DNA of 64,000 bases from the NCBI RefSeq assembly GCF_021191705.1, contig NZ_JAIWPU010000006.1, positions 1-64,000 of the forward strand, read 5' to 3'. The notes beneath the pieces are model-generated. The model worked only from the letters and a program-made list of their open reading frames with translations, was not told the DNA's origin and ran no database searches. A program made the position numbers and the translations under genes. This DNA is from Proluteimonas flavola (GTDB taxonomy: Bacteria; Pseudomonadota; Gammaproteobacteria; Xanthomonadales; Xanthomonadaceae). Of the stretch, positions 1 to 9,141 are shown piece after piece. The stretch's first letter is position 1. Each line of letters opens with the position of its first letter.

Positions 1-226
1 GGGCTTGGGAACGAGGTCGATGTGCGGCCGCCCCGGCTCCCACACGTGCTCGGACACTGCGCGCCGTCGGCGTGCCGCACATCGCTCTCCACCTAAGACT
101 ACCTATCGAGGCAGACACAAGCGCGCTTGCGCGCGATGTGGCGTTACCGGTGAAGCTCCATCGCGCGCAAGCGCGCTCCCACATCGGATTTCCGCCTTCG
201 CACGCGTGGCCGCGCCATGGCGCGAA
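1..226. other. Window edge, no supported gene
   Basis: No coding region is supported here. Frame 1 is open only to a TAA at 94-96 without a visible start, so a gene tail entering from the left cannot be excluded. Bases 120-177 hold a palindromic repeat copy described separately. The PhzF gene on the minus strand ends at 227. Confidence 0.4.
120..177. repeat. Palindromic intergenic repeat, copy 1
   Basis: The left arm AGCGCGCTTGCGCGCGAT (120-137) is the exact reverse complement of the right arm at 160-177, separated by about 22 bases. The arm ends in GCTCCCAC, the same end seen in the copies near 7.9, 20.0, 36.9 and 40.1 kb. This is a long-stem hairpin of a dispersed repeat family; function is unknown. 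Confidence 0.85.
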
Positions 227-1105
227 TCAACGCCAGTCGATCGTCCCGCGGACCACCGTCTGCACGCGGCCGCCGGACCACACATCGCCATTGCCGTCGA
301 CGTGCAGTTCGATGATCGCGTCGTGACCCACTTCGCGGCCCTGGCTGATGCGGTAGCGGCCGTCCTGGCCGGGCAGGGCGTCGCGCTCGGCCAGCCACGC
401 GGCCAGGGTGGCGTTCGCGGCGCCGGAGGCGGCATCCTCGAAGTGGCCGGTCGAGCCGACGAAGGCGCGCACTGCGAGGTGATGGACCGGATCGTTGGAG
501 CGCGCGAACGCGCACAGGCCCATGCTGCCGGTGGCCTCGGCGAGCGCGCCGATCGCCGCCCAGTCGGGTGTTGCCGCGCGCAGGTCGGCTTCGCTCGCGA
601 GCTCGGCCAGCCACCAGCGGCGACCGCCATCCATCAGTACCGGCGGCAGCGCGCCGAGCGGCATCGCCAACAGCACATCGCGCAGACGCGGATCGTCCGC
701 AGAGGCGGTTTCCACGACCGACGCGCGCGGCGTGCGCACGGCGATCGTGCGCGTGGCGCCGTCGCCGACGACTTCCAGCGGCAGCTTGCCGGCGATGCCG
801 TCCTGCACCAGCAGGCCATCGCGCGGCGCGGCGAGTCCGGCTTCGAGCACGACGTGCGCGGTGCCGACGCTCGGATGACCGGCGAACGGCACTTCGCGGC
901 GCGGCGAGAACATGCGGATGCGGTAGCTGGCGTCGCTGGACGTGGCCGGGAACACGAACGTGGTCTCGGGCAGGCGCGTCCAGCGGGCGATGGCCTGCAT
1001 CGTGGTGTCGTCGAGGCCTTCGGCATCGAGCACCACGGCCAGCGGATTGCCGGCACCGGGCCGGTCGGCGAATACGTCCACCTGGACGAAACGGCGGGAA
1101 GTCAT
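227..1105 (-). CDS. PhzF family isomerase/epimerase (paralogue 1)
   Basis: A 292-residue protein of the PhzF/diaminopimelate-epimerase fold, a cytosolic family of isomerases; PhzF itself isomerises trans-2,3-dihydro-3-hydroxyanthranilate. Family marks seen: VDVFADRPGAGNPLAVV at the N terminus, the WTRLPETTFV segment carrying the expected catalytic Glu47, and PFAGHPSVGTAHVVLEAG. The length fits the family (about 260-300). A close paralogue lies 39 bases upstream on the same strand, so the two look like a tandem duplication and probably one transcript. No phenazine genes are nearby, so a phenazine role is unlikely and the substrate cannot be named. Family certain, function open. Confidence 0.88.
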   Translation of the reverse strand: MTSRRFVQVDVFADRPGAGNPLAVVLDAEGLDDTTMQAIARWTRLPETTFVFPATSSDASYRIRMFSPRREVPFAGHPSVGTAHVVLEAGLAAPRDGLLVQDGIAGKLPLEVVGDGATRTIAVRTPRASVVETASADDPRLRDVLLAMPLGALPPVLMDGGRRWWLAELASEADLRAATPDWAAIGALAEATGSMGLCAFARSNDPVHHLAVRAFVGSTGHFEDAASGAANATLAAWLAERDALPGQDGRYRISQGREVGHDAIIELHVDGNGDVWSGGRVQTVVRGTIDWR

Positions 1106-1144
1106 GGCGGGGGCGTCACGCGGCGCGACAGTGTAGCGGCCCGC

Positions 1145-2014
1145 TCACCAGTCGAATGTCCCGCGGATCACCGCCCGCACCGCGCCGCCGATCCAGACCT
1201 CGCCGGCCGGGTCGATTTCGACCTCGACACGACCATCGCGCCCCAGCTCGCGCCCCTGGCTGGCGACATAGCGGACCACGCGTCCGTCTTCGGCCTGGTC
1301 CATGTGCAGCCACGCGGCGATCGCAGCATTCGCGCTGCCGGTCACCGGATCTTCCGGCACGCCATCGGCGGGGCAGAACGCACGCACCACGAGCGCGTGA
1401 TCGGCAGCGTCGCTGCGTCCGCAGACCGCAAGGCCCACGGCGTCGCTGGCCAGACACAGCGCGGCGATCTGCGCCAGCGGCGGCGCGAGTGCGCGCACGG
1501 CGGCGGACGTGCCGAGATCCACGCACCACCAGCGCGGGCCGTTGTCGAGCAGCGCATGCGGCGCATCGGTGGCGTCGAGCGCCTGCAGCACGGCGTCGAG
1601 CTGGGACTCGATGCCCTCCGGCGAGGCGCGATGCACGGCGCGTGGGGCGCGCACGCTGGGCAGCGTGTGGCCGTCGCGCGTGTCGATGCGCACCGGCAAC
1701 AGACCGGCCGCGCATTGCTGCACCAGTGCATTGGCGCGCGGCGTCGCGAGGCCCTGATCGAGCGCTGCCCAGGCCGCGCCCACGCTGGGGTGGCCGGCGA
1801 ACGGCAGTTCCTGGCGCGGGGTGAAGATGCGTACGCGGTAATCAGCGCCGGCATCGGGCGGCAGCAGGAAGATGGTTTCCGAGAGATTCGTCCAGTTCGC
1901 GATGGCCTGCATCGCCGCGCTGTCGAGGCCGTCGGCGTCGACCACCACGCCAAGCGGATTGCCGGCGCCGGGCCGGTCGGCGAACACGTCCAACTGCAGG
2001 TAACGGCGATGCAT
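1145..2014 (-). CDS. PhzF family isomerase/epimerase (paralogue 2)
   Basis: A 289-residue PhzF-family protein, clearly homologous along its length to the gene at 227-1105 (shared DVFADRPGAGNPL, PFAGHPSVG, DGGR/DNGPRWW and the C-terminal VRGTFDW). The predicted catalytic Glu46 lies in WTNLSETIFL. It is first in a two-gene leftward unit and diverges from the lysA fusion at 2128, with about 113 bases between them for both promoters. Substrate unknown. Keeping two divergent copies rather than one suggests different substrates, but this is inference. Confidence 0.88.
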   Translation of the reverse strand: MHRRYLQLDVFADRPGAGNPLGVVVDADGLDSAAMQAIANWTNLSETIFLLPPDAGADYRVRIFTPRQELPFAGHPSVGAAWAALDQGLATPRANALVQQCAAGLLPVRIDTRDGHTLPSVRAPRAVHRASPEGIESQLDAVLQALDATDAPHALLDNGPRWWCVDLGTSAAVRALAPPLAQIAALCLASDAVGLAVCGRSDAADHALVVRAFCPADGVPEDPVTGSANAAIAAWLHMDQAEDGRVVRYVASQGRELGRDGRVEVEIDPAGEVWIGGAVRAVIRGTFDW

Positions 2015-2127
2015 CGGGGTCTCTCGGGCGGGTGGGGGTTGCTTTAGAATCGCCGGTCATCGCGCGCGTGACCACCGCATGCCGGTTGTCGCGCCTGTTT
2101 TCCCCCTCCATCCGGGACCCCACCTCG

Positions 2128-4719
2128 ATGTCCTCACCCCCTGACGATCGCTGGATCGTGCTCAAGTTCGGCGGCACTTCGGTGTCGCGTCGCCACCGCT
2201 GGGACACCATCGGCCGACTGGCGAAACGCCGGGCGCTGGAGCAGGACGGGCGCGTGCTGGTGGTGGTCTCCGCGTTGTCGGGCGTCACCAACGAACTCAC
2301 CGCGATCGCCGATGGCGCCGTGGATTCGGCTGCGCGCGTCGCCGCGCTGGTCGAGCGCCATCGCGCGTTCGTCGCCGAACTCGAACTGGACGTCGATGCG
2401 GTGCTCGGCACGCGTCTGGCCGCATTGCAGGCGCTGGCCACCGACGCACGCGCGGCGACGCGCACGCTCGACTGGCAGGCCGAGGTGCTGGGGCAGGGCG
2501 AGCTGCTGTCCTCGACGATCGGCGCGGCCTATCTCGCGGCGCAGGGCCTGGATTTCGGCTGGTGCGATGCGCGCGACTGGCTCGACGCGGTCGCGCTGCC
2601 GAACCAGAGCGACTGGGCGCTGCGGCTGTCGGTGAACTGCCGGCGCGAACCCGATGGCGACTGGCGCGCGCGGTTCGCCGGTCAGGCGCCGCGGATGCTG
2701 CTGACCCAGGGCTTCATCGCCCGCCACGGCGATGGCGGCACGGCGATTCTCGGCCGCGGCGGCTCGGATACGTCCGCCGCATATTTCGGTGCGCTGCTCG
2801 GCGCACGCCGCGTCGAGATCTGGACCGACGTGCCGGGCATGTTCAGCGCCAATCCGCGCGACGTGCCCGACGCGCGCCTGCTCGCGCGGCTGGACTATGC
2901 CGAGGCGCAGGAAATCGCGACCACCGGTGCCAAGGTGCTGCATCCGCGTTCGATCAAGCCCTGCCGCGACGCCGGCGTGCCGATGGCGATCCTCGACACC
3001 GAGCGTCCGGATCTGCCGGGCACCGCGATCGACGCGAGCGCCGAACCCGTTCCGGGCGTCAAGGCGATCAGCCGCCGCAACGGCATCGTGCTGGTGTCGA
3101 TGGAAGGCATCGGCATGTGGCAGCAGGTCGGCTTCCTCGCCGACGTGTTCGAACGCTTCAAGCGCCACGGCCTGTCGGTCGATCTGATCGGCTCGTCGGA
3201 GACCAACGTCACCGTGTCGCTGGATCCCAGCGAGAACCTGGTCAGCACCGATGTGCTGGCGCGATTGAGCGACGATCTGGCCGAGATCTGCCGGGTCAAG
3301 GTCATCGCGCCGTGCGCGGCGATCACGCTCGTCGGTCGCGGCATGCGCTCGCTGCTGCACAAGCTGTCGGATGTCTGGGCCACGTTCGGCAAGGAACGCG
3401 TGCACCTGATCTCGCAGTCGTCGAACGATCTCAACCTGACCTTCGTCATCGACGAGGCCGACGCCGACGGCCTGCTGCCGGTGCTGCATGCCGAGCTGAT
3501 CGACAGCGGCGCGATGCCGGTGCACGACGAGACCGTGTTCGGCCCGAGCTGGCGCGAGATCGCCCACGGCCGCCGCGAACGCGCGCCGCAGTGGTGGCAG
3601 GGCGCGCGCGAATCGCTGCTGGCGCTGGCGGAAGCCGGCCGGCCGCATTACGTCTATCACCTGCCGACGGTGCGCGAGCGCGCCGCCGCGCTGTCGACGG
3701 CCGATGCGATCGATCGCCGCTTCTTCGCGATCAAGGCCAATCCGCATCCGGCGATCCTGCGCACCCTGGTCGACGCCGGCTTCGGTCTGGAATGCGTGTC
3801 GCAGGGCGAGCTCGCACACGTGTTCGAGGTGCTGCCCGATCTCGATCCCGCGCGGGTGCTGTTCACCCCGAGTTTCGCGCCGCGCGCCGAATACGCGGCT
3901 GCCTACGCCCGCGGCGTCACGGTCACCGTCGACAACGTCGAAGCGCTGCGCAACTGGCCGGACGTCTTCCGCGGCCGCGATCTGTGGCTGCGCCTCGATC
4001 TGGGCCGCGGCGACGGCCACCACGCCAAGGTCGTCACCGGTGGCGCGGCGTCGAAGTTCGGCCTGCCGCTGGGCGCGTTCGATCAATTCCTGATCGCAGC
4101 CGAAGAAGTCGACGCGCGCATCACCGGCATCCACGCGCATCTGGGCAGCGGTATCGAAACCGTCGCGCACTGGCGCGAGGTCTATGCCGAACTGGCCGGT
4201 TTCGCGGATGCGGTCGGCACCGTCGACACGATCGACATCGGCGGCGGCCTGCCGATCCCGTATCGCCCCGACGACGTGCCGTTCGACATTCCGGCCTGGG
4301 CCGCGGGCCTGGCGGCGATCAAGGCCGAGTACCCGCGCTATCGCCTGGCGATCGAACCGGGCCGCTACCTCGTCGCCGAAGCCGGTGTGCTGCTGACGAC
4401 CGTGACCCAGGTCGTCGACAAGCTGGGCACGCGCCGCGTTGGTGTCGATGCCGGCATGCACAGCCTGATGCGGCCGGCGCTGTACGACGCCTGGCACGGT
4501 ATCCACAACCTGACCCGTCTCGATGACGCGATCGAGGCCACGGTCGAGATCGTCGGCCCGATCTGCGAATCCAGTGACGTGTTCGGCACGCGCCGCCGCC
4601 TGCCCGCCGCGACCCGCGAAGGCGACACCGTGCTGATCGCCGACGCCGGTGCTTACGGCTTCGTCATGGCCAATACCTACAACCTGCGGACATTGCCGCA
4701 GCAGGATGTTCTGGAATGA
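2128..4719 (+). CDS. lysA: Bifunctional aspartate kinase / diaminopimelate decarboxylase
   Basis: An 863-residue fusion of the first and last enzymes of lysine synthesis. Residues ~10-460 are aspartokinase: VLKFGGTSVS at the N terminus, GRGGSDTSA, TTGAKVLHPRS, then two ACT regulatory domains. Residues ~490-863 are PLP-dependent diaminopimelate decarboxylase, with the PLP lysine in FFAIKANPHP (Lys536), HLGSGIE, and the active-site Cys813 in GPICESSDVF. The ATG at 2128 (MSSPPDDRW) is chosen because the aspartokinase motif follows at once; the 32 codons upstream are not family-like. The stop overlaps the murL start by 4 bases (ATGA), linking lysine/DAP metabolism to cell-wall precursor genes. 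This fusion is known from Xanthomonadaceae. Lysine feedback through the ACT domains is expected from the family. Confidence 0.95.
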   Translation: MSSPPDDRWIVLKFGGTSVSRRHRWDTIGRLAKRRALEQDGRVLVVVSALSGVTNELTAIADGAVDSAARVAALVERHRAFVAELELDVDAVLGTRLAALQALATDARAATRTLDWQAEVLGQGELLSSTIGAAYLAAQGLDFGWCDARDWLDAVALPNQSDWALRLSVNCRREPDGDWRARFAGQAPRMLLTQGFIARHGDGGTAILGRGGSDTSAAYFGALLGARRVEIWTDVPGMFSANPRDVPDARLLARLDYAEAQEIATTGAKVLHPRSIKPCRDAGVPMAILDTERPDLPGTAIDASAEPVPGVKAISRRNGIVLVSMEGIGMWQQVGFLADVFERFKRHGLSVDLIGSSETNVTVSLDPSENLVSTDVLARLSDDLAEICRVKVIAPCAAITLVGRGMRSLLHKLSDVWATFGKERVHLISQSSNDLNLTFVIDEADADGLLPVLHAELIDSGAMPVHDETVFGPSWREIAHGRRERAPQWWQGARESLLALAEAGRPHYVYHLPTVRERAAALSTADAIDRRFFAIKANPHPAILRTLVDAGFGLECVSQGELAHVFEVLPDLDPARVLFTPSFAPRAEYAAAYARGVTVTVDNVEALRNWPDVFRGRDLWLRLDLGRGDGHHAKVVTGGAASKFGLPLGAFDQFLIAAEEVDARITGIHAHLGSGIETVAHWREVYAELAGFADAVGTVDTIDIGGGLPIPYRPDDVPFDIPAWAAGLAAIKAEYPRYRLAIEPGRYLVAEAGVLLTTVTQVVDKLGTRRVGVDAGMHSLMRPALYDAWHGIHNLTRLDDAIEATVEIVGPICESSDVFGTRRRLPAATREGDTVLIADAGAYGFVMANTYNLRTLPQQDVLE

Positions 4720-6125
4720 GTGTCGTCTTCGACCGCAATGCGGTCCGCAGTTTCCGCTTCATCGATTGCGACCTCGACGCCGCGACCGGCGTTGCGCGTC
4801 TGCGCTACGCCTTCGACGAAGGCCCCGAGCTGATCGAAACCGTCACCGTGCCGGGCGCGCCTTTCGCGCTTGACGCTGCACGTGCCGAAGCCGCGACGCA
4901 GGCATTGCGCCTGCTGCACCTGATCGCTGGCGTCAGCTACTACAAGGCCGCCGTGCCGGCCGACATCCGCATCGAGGGCTACACGATCGATGCGGAGACC
5001 GCGACGCTGCTCGAGGACGTGTATGTGCACGGGCTCGGCGAGTTCGCGTATCGCAACGGACTGGATCTGCACGGGAAGATCCGGTTTCCGCATGACGCAT
5101 CTGCGAATGCCGAAGCGCCCGCGCTCGGTTTGCGTACGCATGCGCTGGTCGCGATCGGCGGCGGCAAGGATTCGCTGGTGTCGATCGAAGCGCTGCGCGC
5201 GCTGGGCATCGAGCAGACCGTCAGCTGGATCGGCGGCTCGCAGCTGATCCGCGTCTGCGCCGAGCGCACCGGCCTGCCCACGCTCAACATCGGCCGCCAG
5301 ATCGCGCCGGAACTGTTCGAGTACAACCGCCAGGGCGCGTGGAACGGGCACATTCCGGTCACCGCGATCAACTCGGCGATCCTCGTGCTGGCCGCCGTGC
5401 TGCACGGCGTGGACCAGGTGGTGTTCTCCAACGAGCGTTCCGCCAGCTACGGCAGCCTGATCAAGGACGCGTCCGGCGGCGAAACGCGTGAAGTGAATCA
5501 CCAGTGGTCGAAGGGCTGGGCGTTCGAGCGCGCGTTCGGCGATCACGTGCAGGCGCGGGTGGCTGCGGACCTGCATTACTACTCGCTGCTACGCCCGCTG
5601 TCGGAACTCGCGGTCGCGCGCCAGTTCGCGAAGACCGACCGCTACGACGCGCATTTCTCCAGCTGCAACCGCAACTTCCATCTGCTTGGCGAGCGGCCGG
5701 TGAACCGCTGGTGCGGCATCTGCCCGAAGTGCCATTTCGTGTTCCTGGCACTCGCGCCGTTCATGCCCAAGCCGCGTCTGGTGTCGATCTTCGGACGCAA
5801 CCTGCTCGACGATGCGTCGCAGGTGCCGGGCTACGACGCCCTGCTCGAATACCAGGATCACAAGCCTTTCGAGTGCGTCGGTGAGGGACGCGAATCGCGC
5901 GCGGCGCTGGCGGCGCTGGCGAAGCGTCCGGAGTGGCGCGAGGACGCGATCGTCGCGCGCTTCGCCCGCGAGATCGCACCGCAGCTCGACGCGGGCGAGC
6001 TGGATGTCGCCGGCCTGCTGGCTGTCGAAGACAACGTTCCCGAATTGAGCGAGGACCAAGGCCATCGCTCGCACCGCATTCCCGACACGCTGTGGGATCG
6101 CCTGCGTGCGCATCTCGCAGCTTGA
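4716..6125 (+). CDS. murL: UDP-MurNAc-L-Ala-L-Glu epimerase MurL
   Basis: A 469-residue cytosolic enzyme that, in Xanthomonas, converts the terminal L-Glu of UDP-MurNAc-L-Ala-L-Glu to D-Glu in an ATP/Mg-dependent reaction, so D-Glu enters peptidoglycan without glutamate racemase. Seen here: a P-loop-like GGGKDSLVS at 148-156, similar to PP-loop ATPases, and a cysteine-rich segment [18 protein letters not shown] in the C-terminal third. The identification rests on family resemblance and on the neighbour: murD2, the L-Glu-adding ligase, overlaps its end by 20 bases. The start ATG overlaps the lysA stop, so the three genes are translationally coupled. Length agrees with characterised MurL proteins (about 450-470). 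Confidence 0.9.
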   Translation: MSVVFDRNAVRSFRFIDCDLDAATGVARLRYAFDEGPELIETVTVPGAPFALDAARAEAATQALRLLHLIAGVSYYKAAVPADIRIEGYTIDAETATLLEDVYVHGLGEFAYRNGLDLHGKIRFPHDASANAEAPALGLRTHALVAIGGGKDSLVSIEALRALGIEQTVSWIGGSQLIRVCAERTGLPTLNIGRQIAPELFEYNRQGAWNGHIPVTAINSAILVLAAVLHGVDQVVFSNERSASYGSLIKDASGGETREVNHQWSKGWAFERAFGDHVQARVAADLHYYSLLRPLSELAVARQFAKTDRYDAHFSSCNRNFHLLGERPVNRWCGICPKCHFVFLALAPFMPKPRLVSIFGRNLLDDASQVPGYDALLEYQDHKPFECVGEGRESRAALAALAKRPEWREDAIVARFAREIAPQLDAGELDVAGLLAVEDNVPELSEDQGHRSHRIPDTLWDRLRAHLAA

Positions 6126-7545
6126 GGCGATCGCCGCCAACGGCGGCCGCATCGCGTTGTGGGGCTGGGGCCGCGAAGGCCGTGCGGCGTACGCGGCGCT
6201 GCGCGCCGCGCGGGATTCGGGATTCGGGATTCGGGATCCGGTCGCACTGCCGCTGACGGTGTTCTGCTCGGAGGACGAAACGGCCGAAGTGAGCGGTCTG
6301 GGCGATCCGTTGCTGCAGGTCGAGACGGTGGCCAGCAGCGAGCATCTGGCGCGCTTCGACGTGGTCATCAAGTCGCCGGGCATCAGCCCGTACCGGCCTG
6401 ATGCGATGGCCGCCGCGGGGCAGGGCACGCAGTTCGTCGGCGGCACCGCGCTGTGGTTCGCCACGCGCGCCGCGCCCGGCGAGGTTGCGGCCGGCACGGT
6501 CTGCGTCACCGGCACCAAGGGCAAGAGCACGACCACCGCGCTGCTCGCGCATCTGCTGCGCGTGCATGGCCTGCGCACCGCGCTGGCCGGCAACATCGGC
6601 CTGCCGCTGCTGGAACTGCTCGGTGCCGAGGCGGACGCCTGGGCGATCGAACTGTCGAGCTACCAGACCGGCGATGTCGCCACCGGCGGCGTGCGCCCCG
6701 AGATCGCAGTCGTCACCAACATCTTTCCCGAACATCTCGACTGGCACGGCAGCGAGGCGCAGTACGTTGACGACAAGCTCTCCCTTCTGACCCGCGCGCG
6801 CCCGCGCATCGCCGTGCTCAACGCCAACGACCCACGGCTCGCCGCGCTTGTGTTGCCGGACAGCGAGATCCACTGGTTCGGCACGCCCGAGGGCTGGCAT
6901 CTGCGCGGCGACGTCCTGCATCGCGGCGACACCGCGGTGATGGATACGTCGAGTCTGCCGCTGCCGGGCCGACACAACCGCGGCAATCTCTGCGGCGTGC
7001 TGACCGCGATCGAAGCGCTGGACATCGATGCCGCGCCGCTGGCCGCGGCCACTGCCGGTTTCGTGCCGCTGCCGCATCGCCTGCAGCCGCTGGGCACGCG
7101 CGATGGCGTGCTGTGGGTCAACGATTCGATCAGCACCACGCCGCATGCGAGCCTGGCTGCGCTCGACGTCTATGGAGAGCGGCGTGTCGCGTTGCTGGTC
7201 GGCGGCCACGATCGCGGCCTCGACTGGCAGGCGTTCGCGGACGCGATGCGCACGGGCGCGCCGCACGCGATCGTGACCATGGGCCAGAACGGTCCGCGCA
7301 TCCTTGAACTGCTCGCGCCGGTCGCGCGCGAGGTCGGGTTCCAGTTGTCGGCAGCCGACGATCTCGACTCTGCCATCGTGCAGGCACGCGCGGCGCTGGA
7401 CGGCGAGGGCGTGCTGCTGCTGTCGCCCGGCGCGCCCAGTTTCGGTGCCTACCGCGACTACACCGCGCGCGGCCGCCACTTCGCCGCGCTGGGCGGTTTC
7501 GATCCGGATGCGATCACGGCGATTCCGGGGATCGGCATCGCCTGA
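6106..7545 (+). CDS. murD2: UDP-N-acetylmuramoyl-L-alanine:L-glutamate ligase MurD2
   Basis: A 479-residue Mur ligase that adds L-glutamate (not D-glutamate) to UDP-MurNAc-L-Ala, making the substrate of MurL. Seen: a Rossmann-like N terminus ([13 protein letters not shown]), the ATP-binding [16 protein letters not shown] (GTKGKST at 136-142), the central-domain [12 protein letters not shown], and a ligase C-terminal domain with [15 protein letters not shown]. The likely start is GTG at 6106, inside murL. Codons 36-45 contain a heptanucleotide tandem repeat (described separately), giving the odd DSGFGIRD segment. L-Glu specificity is inferred from pairing with murL, not from a residue seen here. 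Confidence 0.9.
   Translation: MRISQLEAIAANGGRIALWGWGREGRAAYAALRAARDSGFGIRDPVALPLTVFCSEDETAEVSGLGDPLLQVETVASSEHLARFDVVIKSPGISPYRPDAMAAAGQGTQFVGGTALWFATRAAPGEVAAGTVCVTGTKGKSTTTALLAHLLRVHGLRTALAGNIGLPLLELLGAEADAWAIELSSYQTGDVATGGVRPEIAVVTNIFPEHLDWHGSEAQYVDDKLSLLTRARPRIAVLNANDPRLAALVLPDSEIHWFGTPEGWHLRGDVLHRGDTAVMDTSSLPLPGRHNRGNLCGVLTAIEALDIDAAPLAAATAGFVPLPHRLQPLGTRDGVLWVNDSISTTPHASLAALDVYGERRVALLVGGHDRGLDWQAFADAMRTGAPHAIVTMGQNGPRILELLAPVAREVGFQLSAADDLDSAIVQARAALDGEGVLLLSPGAPSFGAYRDYTARGRHFAALGGFDPDAITAIPGIGIA
6212..6239 (+). repeat. GGGATTC heptad tandem repeat inside murD2
   Basis: Three perfect GGGATTC units followed by a fourth with one change (GGGATCC), within codons 36-45 of murD2. A 7-base unit is not a multiple of three, so gain or loss of one unit would shift the frame. 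Confidence 0.9.
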
Positions 7546-7610
7546 CGCGGTGGCGATCCGGCTGACGGCCGAGCCGTTGCGTCCAGAATATGGTCCGTCG
7601 CGTCGGTTAG

Positions 7611-7740
7611 GGATGCCCTGAACAAGTCCGCTCTTGCGCGTCATTCCCGCGAAAGCGGGAATCCATGGACTTTGATTTCAATGGGTTAACGTCCATGGAT
7701 CCCCGCTTTCGCGGGGATGACGGACTTGTTCAGAAGATCC
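7611..7740. mobile_element. MITE-like inverted-repeat element
   Basis: The 20-base ends (7611-7630 and 7721-7740) are inverted repeats with 17 of 20 matches; the inner 13 (CTGAACAAGTCCG / CGGACTTGTTCAG) match exactly. Inside, the second arm TCATTCCCGCGAAAGCGGGA (7641-7660), extending through ATCCATGGAC, pairs with 7691-7720. The left arm carries a 10-base insertion, CTCTTGCGCG. It encodes nothing and is probably a non-autonomous element moved by a transposase elsewhere. No target duplication is evident. Confidence 0.75.
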
Positions 7741-7879
7741 TGAGTGCCTCAAGCCGTATGACCAGATTGGTGATCCCGATCGAAGACGGCGCCGACATGG
7801 ATCGCACGCACATCCGGTGCGCATCACGGACCTGAGCGCCCGCGTTGCCGGATGAACGCGATGGCATCGGGCCGCCCGG

Positions 7880-7945
7880 TGGGAGCGCGCTTGCGCGCGA
7901 AGGCGCTTTGCCGGGAACGCCACATCGCGCGCGAGCGCGCTCCCA
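7880..7945. repeat. Palindromic intergenic repeat, copy 2
   Basis: The left arm TGGGAGCGCGCTTGCGCGCGA (7880-7900) pairs with the right arm at 7925-7945 with one mismatch, separated by 24 bases. It lies 26 bases downstream of the ispB stop. Confidence 0.9.
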
Positions 7946-7970
7946 CAGGGTGATGTGGGCGTCGAAAGCG

Positions 7971-8969
7971 TCAGTGTCCGCGTTCGACCGCGTAGCGCGC
8001 CAGGCCGCGCAGTGCGGCGACGGCATCGTTGTCGCCGAGCCCGGCGAGCGCACGTTCGGCCGCCTCGGCATATTCGAGTGCGCGGGCGCGGCTGTAGTCG
8101 AGGCTGCCGGCGGCTTCGATCGCGGCCAGCACTTCGGGCAGCGCATCGGTATCGCCGGTCTCGACGATGGTCCGCAGACGCGCGCGCAGTTCGGGCGTCG
8201 CCTGCGCCATCGCGTGGATCAGCGGCAGCGTGGCCTTGCCTTCGGCGAGGTCGTCGCCGAGGTTCTTGCCCAGTGCGTCGGCATCGCCCGAATAGTCGAG
8301 CACGTCGTCGGCGATCTGGAACGCGTAGCCCAACTGCATGCCGTAGTCGTGCAGCGCCTGCTGCGTGGCCTCGTCCGCGCCGGAGGCCAGCGCGCCGAGT
8401 TGCGTGCCGGCGGCGAACAGTACCGCGGTCTTGCGCTCGATGACCTTGAGGTAGGCGGCCTCGTCGGTGTCCGGGTTGCGCACGTGCAGCAGCTGCAGCA
8501 CTTCGCCCTCGGCGATTCGGTTGGTGGTGTCGGCGAGGATGCGCATCACCGGCATGCGGTCGAGTTCGACCATCAGCTGGAAGCTGCGCGAATACAGGAA
8601 GTCGCCGACCAGCACGCTGGCCGCGTTGCCCCAGATCGCGTTCGCGGTGCTGCGGCCGCGGCGCAGGTCGGATTCGTCGACCACGTCGTCGTGCAGCAGG
8701 GTCGAGGTGTGGATGAACTCGACGATCGCCGCCAACTGGTGGTGCTCGGCGCCGACGGTGCCGGTCGCGCGGCCGGCCAGCATCACCAGCATCGGCCGCA
8801 GGCGCTTGCCGCCGGCCGAGACGATGTGTTCGGCGACCTGGTTGATCAGCACGACGTCGGAGGCCAGCCGGTCGCGGATCAGCGCGTCGATGGCGGCCAT
8901 GTCGCCGGCGGCGAGCGACTGGATCGCCGGCAGGTCGAGCCGGGCGGCCGGGGTGGCGACGTTGTTCAT
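7971..8969 (-). CDS. ispB: Octaprenyl diphosphate synthase
   Basis: A 332-residue trans-isoprenyl diphosphate synthase that extends farnesyl diphosphate with isopentenyl diphosphate to the polyprenyl tail of ubiquinone. Seen: GGKRLRPMLVML near 53-64, the first aspartate-rich motif LLHDDVVDESDLRRG (Asp94-95), and the second in FQIADDVLDYSGD around residue 220. Length fits IspB. It is a single gene, divergent from ssb with about 170 bases between them, and its 3' side faces a palindromic repeat. Chain length (C40) is assumed from the family in related bacteria. Confidence 0.93.
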   Translation of the reverse strand: MNNVATPAARLDLPAIQSLAAGDMAAIDALIRDRLASDVVLINQVAEHIVSAGGKRLRPMLVMLAGRATGTVGAEHHQLAAIVEFIHTSTLLHDDVVDESDLRRGRSTANAIWGNAASVLVGDFLYSRSFQLMVELDRMPVMRILADTTNRIAEGEVLQLLHVRNPDTDEAAYLKVIERKTAVLFAAGTQLGALASGADEATQQALHDYGMQLGYAFQIADDVLDYSGDADALGKNLGDDLAEGKATLPLIHAMAQATPELRARLRTIVETGDTDALPEVLAAIEAAGSLDYSRARALEYAEAAERALAGLGDNDAVAALRGLARYAVERGH

Positions 8970-9141
8970 GCAGGATCCGGGACAGGCAGGCCCGGGATTA
9001 TAGGCAAGCCCTGACGGCGGCGTGCGGATGCCACCCAGCGCCGCATGCGGACCACGCGGACGGCAGGGGCAGGGCGCTTTATACTGTGATGTCGAAATCC
9101 ATCACGCCGGCCCGCAGGCCGGCGCAATCCAAGGAATTCCC

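Larger units (their letters stand above)
7546..7970. other. Repeat-rich intergenic region, murD2 / ispB
   Basis: This 425-base stretch lies between convergent murD2 (stop 7545) and ispB (stop 7971). It contains a MITE-like inverted repeat (7611-7740) and a palindromic repeat copy (7880-7945). The spacer 7741-7879 and the flanks show no gene, RNA or clear terminator that I can support; small reading frames here have no family-like sequence. Confidence 0.7.

Noticed and set aside
227-2014. Phenazine biosynthesis locus
   Set aside because: Only PhzF-like proteins are present; no other phenazine gene is in the window.
5-2047. A 680-codon plus-strand frame over the PhzF pair
   Set aside because: It is antisense to both PhzF genes, has no domain and reads through a palindromic repeat.
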